Notes: generated by a model from the sequence alone, not told the origin. Counted from the first letter of the stretch, positions 1 through 5,770 are shown. The stretch is DNA of 6,033 nt from an uncultured Collinsella sp. (GCA_900552145.1 URYW01000100.1:1-6033); one strand, 5' to 3'. Made by a program: numbers and translations.

Positions 1-1
1 G

Positions 2-1105
2 ATTCGCCCGGACAACTCCGGCATCATCCACGCCCATGGCTACATGAAGTCCAACGACGACGCCTTCGTGCCCGCCTACCTCATCCGCTCCGCGCGCCTG
101 CGCACGGGCGACGTCATAGAGGGCTCGCTGCGTCCTTCGCGCGGCGGCGACAAGCGCGCCGGCCTCGCCAAAATCACGACCGTCAACGGTCTAGACCCCG
201 AGCAGATTCGCAACCGCCCCAAGTTCGGTGACCTCCCCCCGGTCTATCCCAACGAGCCGCTGCGCATGGAGCACGGCAAGGACTCCATTACCGGTCGCGC
301 CATCGACATCGTGTCGCCGATCGGCAAGGGTCAGCGTGGCCTGATCGTGTCCCCGCCCAAGGCCGGCAAGACCACAATCCTCAAGAAGATCTGCCAGTCT
401 ATCTCGATTAACAACCCCGAGGTGCACCTCATTTGCCTGCTCGTCGACGAGCGTCCCGAAGAGGTCACCGATATGCAGCGTTCCATCAAGGGCGAGGTTG
501 TGGCGTCGACCTTCGATATGCCCGCCGACAACCACACTCGCGTGGCAGAGCTCGTCATCGAGCGCGCCAAGCGCATCGTGGAGCTGGGCGGCGATGTTGT
601 GGTGGTGCTCGACTCCATCACGCGTCTTGCCCGCGCCTACAACTTGGCGGCGCCCGCCTCGGGCCGCATCCTTTCGGGCGGCGTCGATTCGGCGGCCCTG
701 TATCCGCCCAAGCGCTTCCTGGGCGCAGCCCGTAATATCGAGAACGGTGGCTCGCTCACCATCCTGGCCTCTGCCCTCATCGACACCGGTTCCAAGATGG
801 ACGAAGTCATCTTCGAGGAGTTCAAGGGCACCGGCAACATGGAGCTTAAGCTCGACCGCGACCTGGCTGATCGCCGCATCTTTCCGGCTATCGACCCCGT
901 TGCCTCCGGTACGCGTAACGAGGACCTGTTGGTTGACGAGCAGATGCGTCCGTTTGTCTTTGGCCTGCGTCGCATTCTTGCCGGCATGAACAACACCGAG
1001 CGCGCGGCCGCATCGTTTATCAAGGGTCTTAAGGGCACCAACACCAACCAGGAGTTCCTGGTGCGTTCGGCCAAAAAGCACAGCGACTACGAGCAGACGT
1101 TCTAG
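2..1105 (+). CDS. rho: Transcription termination factor Rho (5'-truncated by window edge)
   Basis: This is the C-terminal 367 residues of Rho, the hexameric RNA-dependent ATPase that ends transcription. The reading frame is open from base 2 and runs upstream of the first ATG (44), so that ATG is internal and the true start lies outside the window. Seen in order: the end of the RNA-binding (cold-shock-like) domain around 'GIIHAHGY'; the Walker A P-loop SPPKAGKT (350-373); 'DERPEEVTDMQR'; 'KGEVVASTFDMPADNHTRVAE'; Walker B 'VVVVLDSITRLARAYN'; the Q-loop 'SGRILSGGVDSAALYPPKRF' (659-718); and the R-loop 'KGTGNMEL' (824-847). These match E. coli Rho closely from memory. The C-terminus 'HSDYEQTF' is compact, with no extra tail. 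An intrinsic terminator follows 37 bases after the stop, so it is transcribed separately from the downstream operon. The N-terminal insertion typical of actinobacterial Rho would lie off the window and cannot be judged. Confidence 0.97.
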   Translation: MRPDNSGIIHAHGYMKSNDDAFVPAYLIRSARLRTGDVIEGSLRPSRGGDKRAGLAKITTVNGLDPEQIRNRPKFGDLPPVYPNEPLRMEHGKDSITGRAIDIVSPIGKGQRGLIVSPPKAGKTTILKKICQSISINNPEVHLICLLVDERPEEVTDMQRSIKGEVVASTFDMPADNHTRVAELVIERAKRIVELGGDVVVVLDSITRLARAYNLAAPASGRILSGGVDSAALYPPKRFLGAARNIENGGSLTILASALIDTGSKMDEVIFEEFKGTGNMELKLDRDLADRRIFPAIDPVASGTRNEDLLVDEQMRPFVFGLRRILAGMNNTERAAASFIKGLKGTNTNQEFLVRSAKKHSDYEQTF

Positions 1106-1142
1106 GTTGTCATCCACACGCAGCGTTAATCATCAATGCGAT

Positions 1143-1175
1143 AAAGGGTCGGGGCTTTGAGCCTCGGCCCTTTTC
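1143..1175 (+). terminator. Intrinsic terminator of rho
   Basis: The 13-base arms AAAGGGTCGGGGC (1143-1155) and GCCTCGGCCCTTT (1161-1173) pair fully if two G-T wobbles are allowed. The loop is TTTGA, and the short T-tract TTTT ends at 1174. It lies 37 bases past the rho stop codon and ahead of the next promoter. Confidence 0.85.
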
Positions 1176-1253
1176 TATATCGCCGCTTCGCACTTATTTT
1201 TGACCATAAGACTGGCAAGCAGCAGGTTTCCCGTTTCAATCCGACATCGTCGC

Positions 1254-1282
1254 TTGCAATCGACAGGGCGGTTTCGCATAAT
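1254..1282 (+). promoter_or_regulatory. Putative sigma-A-type promoter for the 466-aa protein / VanZ operon
   Basis: A -35 element TTGCAA (1254-1259) and a -10 element CATAAT (1277-1282) are separated by exactly 17 bases. Transcription would start near 1289, leaving an approximately 130-base untranslated leader before the gene at 1419. The promoter sits after the rho terminator, which fits independent expression of the operon. The imperfect inverted pair AGCTT-TT-AAGCT (1283-1294) lies right at the expected start point and could be an operator or chance. Confidence 0.6.
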
Positions 1283-1311
1283 AGCTTTTAAGCTTCGCGA
1301 CGGAAAACGCA

Positions 1312-1360
1312 GATGAAACGAACCATATACCGTTGCTTTGGGGCATAGCCCCGCTTCATC
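1312..1360 (+). other. Structured 5' leader with possible 11-codon upstream ORF
   Basis: The leader of the operon contains a tight hairpin, GGGGC-ATA-GCCCC (1340-1352). It is enclosed by longer-range complementary arms, GATGAAACG (1312-1320) and CGCTTCATC (1352-1360), which pair except for one A-C mismatch and share base 1352 with the inner stem. A short ORF runs from ATG 1313 to TAG 1348 (MKRTIYRCFGA). Its start codon lies in the outer arm and its stop codon in the hairpin. A weak GGA-containing ribosome-site candidate lies at 1302-1304. No clear T-tract follows, so this is not a convincing terminator. It matches no riboswitch class that I can recognise. Most of 1176-1418 otherwise holds no gene. 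Confidence 0.25.
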
Positions 1361-1418
1361 TTCTCTCGCGCAGCCAACTGAATGATGCGATTTGGGTGCT
1401 TGAAGATGGGGAGAGCTC

Positions 1419-2819
1419 ATGGCTTCTTCTGATGCAACACAACGAGCAGTCCTTGCCGGACTTTCGTGCGGGATCGGCCTTGCCGCTCCCGTGGTTATGT
1501 ATGCCGCGACGCTGCCGTTTTCGTCGGTGAATGAGACGGTCGTGGCGGGTGCGGTTCCCTTCGCCGTGGGCGCGGTGGCGGGCGTGGGTATCTATGCCGC
1601 CTCGCTGGGTATCTCCGAGTACCGTGCGCAGCGTGAAGAGCGTCTGTTCCAGCCTGATGCCATGGGCGGTGCCGCCAATCTCAATCAGCATCAAAGCGAG
1701 TTCAAGACCGCCTCGATTCCAGCTCAGCAGCAGGATGCGACTCCTTACGCTGCGGCTTCTGCTTCTCAGGCTCAGGCTGAGCAGTCTACCTCGGCATTCC
1801 TTTCCGGCCTGACTGGTGCGTTCCAGCGCCGTCATGCCGATGATGGTGTCCCTACCATCGCTCGAGCCGCAGACGCCATGGACGAGGCCGAGGCTTGGTC
1901 CATGATCGACAGTATGCTCGACGACGATTCGCCGGTGAGCTGCGACCCTGCACACTCGCGCGACGTCTATCAAGTCGCCATCGACGAGCTCACCAACGGC
2001 GGGCAGACCGGCTCCTTCAATCGTGACGACATCGCCGCCGCGGCGCGTGCCGTGTCGGGCTCCCAGGCCGCCCCTGCGGGCAGCACGGCGGCTTTCGTGG
2101 CACTCGTTGCCAACGCGGCAGCCAATAACGCCTATAGCGCTACCTCGGCGGACGTGGACGCTTCTGCCGATAATTCGTACGTTGATGAAGCCATTGCTGC
2201 GGACGAGGAGGCCGTTGCCGCCCGCCGTGCCGCCGAAAGCTCGTTGTGGGGCGCTCCTGCCCAGCAGCAGGCGGCTGAGGCTGCGCCGTACAATGCAAAC
2301 CTCGCCAGCATGCCTATCATCTCCGGTGCCGCGGACATCGATCTCGATGACCTCGATGAGCCTGCAGCCATCACCGCATCGATTGATGCCCAAGATCGCA
2401 TCGACACCGGCGACCTTCCAGATGCCTCGCTCGAGGTTGATGTCCCCATGGCTGATTACTCGGGCCACGAGGGCATGTGGGCCGCCGCCACCGCGATTCT
2501 GGATGAGATTGACGAGCCTGCTCCTGTTGCAGCCCCCGCTCCCGTCGCTGCTCCTCAGCCTGCTGCTCCCGCCTATGTCGGCCGTCACAGTGCTGTGTTC
2601 CCCGAGGATACTGCCCGTATCTCGCGCGAGAGCATCGAGCGGGCCGAGGCTATTGCCGCCGGCATTATGGAAAACCGTCGTCACGAGCGCGTCAATCAGA
2701 TCCTCGAGGAAGAGATCGAGCGCCTGCAGTCCTCAACCGCCAAGCGTACGGGCCGTGCCTATCTGAGCGTTATCGAGGGCGGTACCGCCAGCTTCGCGCC
2801 GCTCCGCGCGGAGGCATAA
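1419..2819 (+). CDS. Hypothetical membrane-anchored protein, two N-terminal TM helices and long acidic Ala/Pro-rich tail
   Basis: I do not recognise this 466-residue protein. Two hydrophobic segments at about residues 10-33 and 41-65 form a short membrane hairpin. The loop between them (SSVNET) is small, and 'EYRAQREER' follows the second helix, so the long C-terminal part is probably cytoplasmic. Residues about 80-400 are low in complexity, rich in Ala, Asp, Glu, Gln and Ser, and probably disordered, with a Pro/Ala linker at 366-385. Two short acidic motifs with a tryptophan recur there (residues 160-169 and 354-363). Residues about 398-440 ('SRESIERAEAIAAGIM...QILEEEIERL') look helical or coiled-coil. 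The tail ends 'RAYLSVIEGGTASFAPLRAEA'. There is no catalytic motif and no cleavable signal peptide. The start has a GGGGAG ribosome site (1408-1413) with 5-base spacing. It is the first gene of an operon with the VanZ-like gene. A scaffold or anchor role for the envelope or division machinery is conceivable, but this is a guess. Confidence 0.85.
   Translation: MASSDATQRAVLAGLSCGIGLAAPVVMYAATLPFSSVNETVVAGAVPFAVGAVAGVGIYAASLGISEYRAQREERLFQPDAMGGAANLNQHQSEFKTASIPAQQQDATPYAAASASQAQAEQSTSAFLSGLTGAFQRRHADDGVPTIARAADAMDEAEAWSMIDSMLDDDSPVSCDPAHSRDVYQVAIDELTNGGQTGSFNRDDIAAAARAVSGSQAAPAGSTAAFVALVANAAANNAYSATSADVDASADNSYVDEAIAADEEAVAARRAAESSLWGAPAQQQAAEAAPYNANLASMPIISGAADIDLDDLDEPAAITASIDAQDRIDTGDLPDASLEVDVPMADYSGHEGMWAAATAILDEIDEPAPVAAPAPVAAPQPAAPAYVGRHSAVFPEDTARISRESIERAEAIAAGIMENRRHERVNQILEEEIERLQSSTAKRTGRAYLSVIEGGTASFAPLRAEA
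2810..2814 (+). promoter_or_regulatory. Ribosome binding site of the VanZ-like gene inside the preceding gene
   Basis: GGAGG lies within the last codons of the upstream gene, 12 bases before the ATG at 2827. The spacing is rather long. The position suggests that translation of the two genes is coupled. Confidence 0.5.
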
Positions 2820-2826
2820 CTTCTGC

Positions 2827-3276
2827 ATGGTTAAGATCAATCGAAAATGGGCGGTTGTAACCTGCCTGATGGCGCTCTTGATCTGGGGCAATTCGTTGGT
2901 TCCCGGCTCGGGGTCGGGCTCGCTGAGCCTAACGGTCATGGAAGCTATCCGCGGTTTCCTGCACAGCGTGGGACTTCCATATGAATGGGTGACCAACTTT
3001 GTTGTTCGCAAGTGCGCGCATTTTACCGAGTATATGGTGCTCGGCATCCTGGCAACGCACGCCTTTGATTTTGAGGGCCGGCGCACCTTTGACGTGCTGC
3101 TGCCCACGGCGGTGTTCCTGCTGCTGATTCCCTCGATCGACGAGACGATTCAGCTCTTTGTGCCGGGACGCGCTGGCATGATCACCGATGTGATGATCGA
3201 CTGCTGTGGAGCGGCAACGGGCGTTGTGCTCCGATATCTCTTACGGTCGCTGATGTGCGCCAAAAAGGCCGCCTAG
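2827..3276 (+). CDS. VanZ-like family membrane protein
   Basis: This 149-residue integral membrane protein belongs to the VanZ-like family (PF04892 type). The family hallmark blocks are present: 'RKCAHFTEYMVLG' (residues 61-73), which fits the RKxAHFxEYxxLG pattern, and 'DETIQLFVPGRAGMITDV' (105-122), which fits DExxQxFxPGRxxxxxDV. These are followed by a small-residue helix with Gly128 and Gly132. Hydrophobic segments lie at about 8-24, 57-78, 88-104 and 123-140, suggesting four membrane passes. Enterococcal VanZ gives low-level teicoplanin resistance. Most chromosomal relatives have no proven function, so antibiotic resistance should not be assumed here. It starts 7 bases after the stop of the 466-residue gene and ends inside the stem of a terminator, so the pair forms a two-gene operon. 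The length is normal for the family and no key motif is missing. Confidence 0.88.
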   Translation: MVKINRKWAVVTCLMALLIWGNSLVPGSGSGSLSLTVMEAIRGFLHSVGLPYEWVTNFVVRKCAHFTEYMVLGILATHAFDFEGRRTFDVLLPTAVFLLLIPSIDETIQLFVPGRAGMITDVMIDCCGAATGVVLRYLLRSLMCAKKAA

Positions 3277-3308
3277 GATGTATTGTTTGGTCCTAGGCGG
3301 CCTTTTTT
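3262..3308. terminator. Strong bidirectional terminator between convergent genes
   Basis: Perfect 17-base arms lie at 3262-3278 and 3291-3307, around a 12-base loop (TGTATTGTTTGG). The + strand ends in TTTTTT (3303-3308), and the - strand gives TTTTT from the run of five A at 3262-3266. It therefore serves the VanZ operon rightward and the ROK kinase gene leftward. The TAG stop of the VanZ-like gene (3274-3276) lies inside the left arm. The stretch 3309-3390 holds nothing else that I can identify. Confidence 0.93.
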
Positions 3309-3390
3309 ATTTGAGGGCTTATATGAGGCGTGGTGGCGTCGTTCCGTAGGTCGGATTTGCCGGGCGCGCCACGCCCCGTGGGTGCGTCTG

Positions 3391-4281
3391 TTACTGAAGC
3401 GCCTGTGCGCCCAGGGCCAAACAGCCCATAATGCCCTGCTTGCCCTCGAGGCTGTTGTTGACGATGTAGCTATTGATGTCGTTGACCTCGGGCGTGACGA
3501 TATAGCCGTTGAGCATCTCGGCGCACTTCTTGCGTGCGAGCGGCACGATGGGGGTGTGGTCGGCCACGCCGCCGCCGATGATGATCTTTTGCGGCGCGTA
3601 GCACAGCGTATAGGTCATGAGTGCTTGTGCCAGATAGCCGGCGAGCAGGTCCATGGCCTCCGGGTCATCGGCCATGTCTCCGGCGCTCTTGCCATCCCAG
3701 CGCTTTTTAACGCCGGGACCGGCGATGAGGCCCTCGAGGCAGTTGTCGTGGAAGGGGCAGGCACTATGCTCGCCGATGGTGTCGCGCGGGTCGCGCGTGA
3801 CCAGGATGTGGCCGGCCTCGGGATGCATCATACCGTGCACGAGCTGGCCGCCCGAGAGCACGCCGGCGCCCACACCGGTGCCGATGGTCAGGTAGACCAC
3901 GTCCGTGAGGCCCTGGGCGCAACCAAAGGTGACCTCGCCCAAGCAGGCAACGTTGACGTCGGTGTCGTAGCCGCAGGGAATATTGAGCTCGTTTTGGATG
4001 GTGCCCAGCAGGTCGAAGTAGCGCCATGCCGTTTTGGGCGTCTCCAGGATCTTGCCGTATTGGGGCGAGGCGGGGTTGACTGCGGTGGGGCCAAAGGCGC
4101 CGATGCCCAGCGCGGCGATGCCCTTGTCGGCAAACCATGCATTGACGGCCTCAACGGTCTCCTGCGGGGTCGTGGTCGCGATCTGCTCACGCTCCAGGAC
4201 CGTACCGTCTGCATAGCCCGTGGCGCAGACCATCTTGGTGCCGCCGGCCTCGAGCGCTCCGATAAGCTGCTGTTCTGCCAT
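3391..4281 (-). CDS. ROK-family sugar kinase, probable fructokinase
   Basis: This 296-residue cytoplasmic kinase probably phosphorylates fructose to fructose-6-phosphate with ATP (fructokinase, EC 2.7.1.4), feeding glycolysis. Seen in order: the N-terminal phosphate-binding loop 'GALEAGGTKM' (residues 8-17); 'LGIGAFGP' (58-65); 'DTDVNVACLGE' (106-116), with Asp108 at the position of the catalytic base; 'TIGTGVGAGV' (132-141); the zinc-binding region with His158 ('HPEAGH') and 'CPFHDNCLEG' (Cys175, His178, Cys181); and the C-terminal 'IIIGGGV' (233-239). The overall pattern and length of just under 300 residues resemble Bacillus YdhR/GmuE-type ROK fructokinases. It lacks the N-terminal DNA-binding domain of ROK repressors, so it is an enzyme. 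The start at 4281 has AGAGAGGA 5 bases upstream. It appears monocistronic, with terminators on both sides. Glucose or mannose kinase activity cannot be excluded from sequence. Confidence 0.9.
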   Translation of the reverse strand: MAEQQLIGALEAGGTKMVCATGYADGTVLEREQIATTTPQETVEAVNAWFADKGIAALGIGAFGPTAVNPASPQYGKILETPKTAWRYFDLLGTIQNELNIPCGYDTDVNVACLGEVTFGCAQGLTDVVYLTIGTGVGAGVLSGGQLVHGMMHPEAGHILVTRDPRDTIGEHSACPFHDNCLEGLIAGPGVKKRWDGKSAGDMADDPEAMDLLAGYLAQALMTYTLCYAPQKIIIGGGVADHTPIVPLARKKCAEMLNGYIVTPEVNDINSYIVNNSLEGKQGIMGCLALGAQALQ

Positions 4282-4319
4282 AGTATTCCTCTCTCTGGGA
4301 CGAGTTGCTCCATGACTAA

Positions 4320-4348
4320 AGTATAGAGCTCTAAACCATTTAAGAAAG
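4320..4348 (-). promoter_or_regulatory. Putative promoter and operator region of the ROK kinase gene
   Basis: On the - strand a -10-like TATACT (4325-4320) lies 17 bases downstream of a weak -35-like CTTTCT (4348-4343). Transcription would start near 4313, about 30 bases before the start codon. The 10-base perfect palindrome TAGAGCTCTA (4324-4333) abuts the -10. GAAAGCGCT (4344-4352), which resembles the core of LacI-family operators, overlaps the -35. The preceding terminator at 4357-4397 makes a local promoter necessary. Confidence 0.4.
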
Positions 4349-4356
4349 CGCTATAG

Positions 4357-4397
4357 AAAGAAGCCTCGCATCGCGTCGGGCGGTGCGAGGCTTCTTT
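4357..4397 (-). terminator. Intrinsic terminator of the aminotransferase gene
   Basis: Complementary arms 4357-4370 and 4384-4397 match perfectly over 14 bases. The stem extends to 18 pairs with one G-T wobble, leaving a 5-base loop at 4375-4379. Read leftward, the stem ends GGCTTCTTT then CTATAG, a modest T-rich tail. It lies 25 bases past the aminotransferase stop codon. Confidence 0.8.
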
Positions 4398-4422
4398 GGT
4401 TGCTTTAGTTGCCGGGCCGTCC

Positions 4423-5604
4423 TTACCCGCGCGGCTTGATTTTATCACGTAGCGACTTGAGGTTCTCCAGTGCCGCGTTAAGCGGCGCGTCTCGCTTGGC
4501 AAAGTGGAAACGAATCAGATGGTTGACGGGCTCGCGGAAGAAGCTCGAGCCGGGCACTGCGCCCACGCCCACTTTAGACGCAAGGTCCTCACAGAATTCG
4601 AGGTCGCTGTCATAGCCAAACTCAGAGATGTCCATCATGACGTAGTAGGCGCCCTGCGGCACGTTATGCTCAAGACCGATACTGTCGAGTCCCTGGCAGA
4701 ACAGGTCGCGTTTGGCGGTATAGAGGTCAAGGACCTCATCGTAATAGCTGTCGTCGAAGTTGAGGGCGGTGACGACAGCTTCCTGCAGGGGGGCGGCGGC
4801 ACCCACGGTGAGGAAGTCGTGGACCTTCTTGATGCGCTCGGTGATCTCGGCAGGGGCGATGGTGTAGCCCAGGCGCCAGCCGGTGATGGAGTACGTCTTG
4901 GACAGCGAGCTGCAACTGATGGTTCGTTCGAACATGCCGGGCAGCGTGGCCATATAGACGTGCTCGTGGGGCGCGTAGACGATGTGCTCGTATACCTCGT
5001 CGGTGATGCAGTAGGCGTCGTACTTTTTGCAGAGGTCGGCGATAAAGGTGAGCTCCTCGCGCGTAAAGACCTTGCCACAGGGGTTGGAAGGGTTGCACAG
5101 GACGATGGCCTTGGGATCGTTGTCGCGGAAGGCCGCCTCGAGCACCTCGCGGTCAAAGTCGAATGTGGGCGGGTTGAGCGGCACGTAGATGGGCTCGGCA
5201 CCCGAAAGGATCGTGTCGGCGCCGTAGTTCTCGTAGAACGGCGAGAAGATGACGACCTTATCGCCGGGGTTCGTGACCGTCATCATGGCGGCCATCATGG
5301 CCTCGGTGGAGCCGCAGGTGACTACGATATTCTCGTTGGGGTTCACCGGCATGCCCATAAAGTGCTCCTGTTTGGCGGCGAGCGCCTCGCGCATGGCCTG
5401 GGAGCCCCAGGTGATGGAGTACTGGTGATAGAGCGGCTTGGGGTCGCTGGCGATGGTGCTGAGGCTATCGAGCAACTGCGCTGGGGGATCGAAGTCAGGG
5501 AAGCCCTGCGACAGGTTGACGGCGCCATACTTGTTGGAGATGCGCGTCATACGGCGGATGACGGAATCGGTAAACGTTGCCGTACGGTTGGAGAGTTCTT
5601 TCAT
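4423..5604 (-). CDS. PLP-dependent class I/II aminotransferase
   Basis: This 393-residue fold-type I aminotransferase of the AspC/COG0436 type transfers an amino group between an amino acid and a 2-oxo acid in the cytoplasm. Numbered from the start at 5604: 'NLSQGFPDFDPP' (30-41), substrate side; 'TCGSTEAM' (96-103), cofactor phosphate; 'FSPFYENY' (120-127), with the PLP-stacking aromatic; 'NPSNPCG' (171-177), with Asn174 on the cofactor; 'TDEVYEH' (201-207), with Asp202 binding the pyridine nitrogen; 'SLSKTYSITGWRLGY' (233-247), with Lys236 forming the Schiff base; and 'IRFHFAK' (364-370), with Arg365 binding the substrate carboxylate. All key residues are intact. The NLSQGFPDF block recalls kynurenine/glutamine transaminases and methionine aminotransferase YbdL. 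The real substrate cannot be fixed from sequence. An ATG at 5622 would add six residues (MLERTS) but has no ribosome site. The gene is transcribed alone and divergently from the tRNA genes. Confidence 0.93.
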   Translation of the reverse strand: MKELSNRTATFTDSVIRRMTRISNKYGAVNLSQGFPDFDPPAQLLDSLSTIASDPKPLYHQYSITWGSQAMREALAAKQEHFMGMPVNPNENIVVTCGSTEAMMAAMMTVTNPGDKVVIFSPFYENYGADTILSGAEPIYVPLNPPTFDFDREVLEAAFRDNDPKAIVLCNPSNPCGKVFTREELTFIADLCKKYDAYCITDEVYEHIVYAPHEHVYMATLPGMFERTISCSSLSKTYSITGWRLGYTIAPAEITERIKKVHDFLTVGAAAPLQEAVVTALNFDDSYYDEVLDLYTAKRDLFCQGLDSIGLEHNVPQGAYYVMMDISEFGYDSDLEFCEDLASKVGVGAVPGSSFFREPVNHLIRFHFAKRDAPLNAALENLKSLRDKIKPRG

Positions 5605-5609
5605 GCTGG

Positions 5610-5616
5610 TCCTTTC
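5610..5616 (-). promoter_or_regulatory. Ribosome binding site that sets the aminotransferase start
   Basis: The - strand reads GAAAGGA, then 5 bases (CCAGC), then ATG at 5604. The alternative upstream ATG at 5622 is preceded by a C-rich stretch with no purine-rich site. Confidence 0.8.
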
Positions 5617-5677
5617 GAGCATTTGCAGTGGGGCAAGTTTACTCCTATGGAACCGGTAGGATTTGCCCGAAATGGAT

Positions 5678-5709
5678 CAAAAAAACTCTTTTCAAAATTC
5701 TTGAAAATT
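5678..5709 (+). promoter_or_regulatory. AT-rich upstream (UP-like) tract with inverted repeat
   Basis: This A/T-rich block stands out in GC-rich DNA directly upstream of the -35 element of the tRNA promoter, covering about -41 to -72 relative to the expected start. It contains the inverted repeat TTTTCAA (5689-5695) and TTGAAAA (5701-5707) with a 5-base spacer. It fits an UP element for RNA polymerase alpha-subunit contact. It is also in the right place to hold upstream control of the divergent aminotransferase gene, whose own promoter I could not identify with confidence. Confidence 0.45.
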
Positions 5710-5714
5710 GGGGC

Positions 5715-5743
5715 TTGCATCGCGTGGCGTTCCTTGCAATAAT
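5715..5743 (+). promoter_or_regulatory. Putative promoter of the tRNA-His / tRNA-Lys unit
   Basis: TTGCAT (5715-5720) and AATAAT (5738-5743) are spaced by exactly 17 bases, with transcription expected near 5750. The sequence after the -10 (GTCGAGCGCG) is GC-rich, as in stringently controlled stable-RNA promoters. The transcript would begin with a small hairpin, GCGC-GAA-GCGC (5750-5760), in the leader removed when the tRNA is processed. Confidence 0.65.
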
Positions 5744-5770
5744 AGTCGAGCGCGAAGCGCACAGGACACG

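Noticed and set aside
191..1117. Long antisense ORF (308 codons) opposite rho
   Set aside because: It lies wholly over the well-matched Rho frame. GC-rich third positions suppress stop codons in the mirror frame. Its protein is of shadow type (rich in Gly, Val, His, Leu, Asp) with no recognisable motif.
1280..1418. A known riboswitch (c-di-GMP, SAM, preQ1, cobalamin) in the leader
   Set aside because: I could not find the conserved core bases of any of these classes. Only generic stems are visible.
1175..1420. 81-codon - strand ORF in the rho/operon gap
   Set aside because: It has no ribosome site or family resemblance, and it covers the promoter and leader of the + strand operon.
1333..1530. 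65-codon + strand ORF starting in the leader with TTG
   Set aside because: It has a rare start codon with no ribosome site, and it runs out of frame into the 466-residue gene.
1356..2684. 442-codon antisense ORF opposite the 466-residue protein
   Set aside because: The + strand frame has a promoter, a ribosome site and tight coupling to the VanZ-like gene. The antisense frame has none of these and reads as Gly/Arg-rich shadow sequence.
2827..3276. VanZ-like gene as a glycopeptide resistance determinant
   Set aside because: There are no vanHAX or vanRS genes nearby. The family is widespread in chromosomes without a resistance role, so family membership alone does not support the claim.
3348..3380. 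GC-rich inverted repeat GGGCG/CGCCC downstream of the ROK gene
   Set aside because: It is only 5 bp with no T-tract on either strand. The nearby 17-bp bidirectional terminator explains transcription end here.
3283..4326. 347-codon + strand ORF over the ROK kinase
   Set aside because: It begins inside a terminator loop and mirrors a kinase with all its motifs on the - strand. It is a shadow ORF.
4504..5742. 412-codon + strand ORF over the aminotransferase
   Set aside because: It is a mirror of an intact PLP enzyme on the - strand, and its end overlaps the tRNA promoter region.
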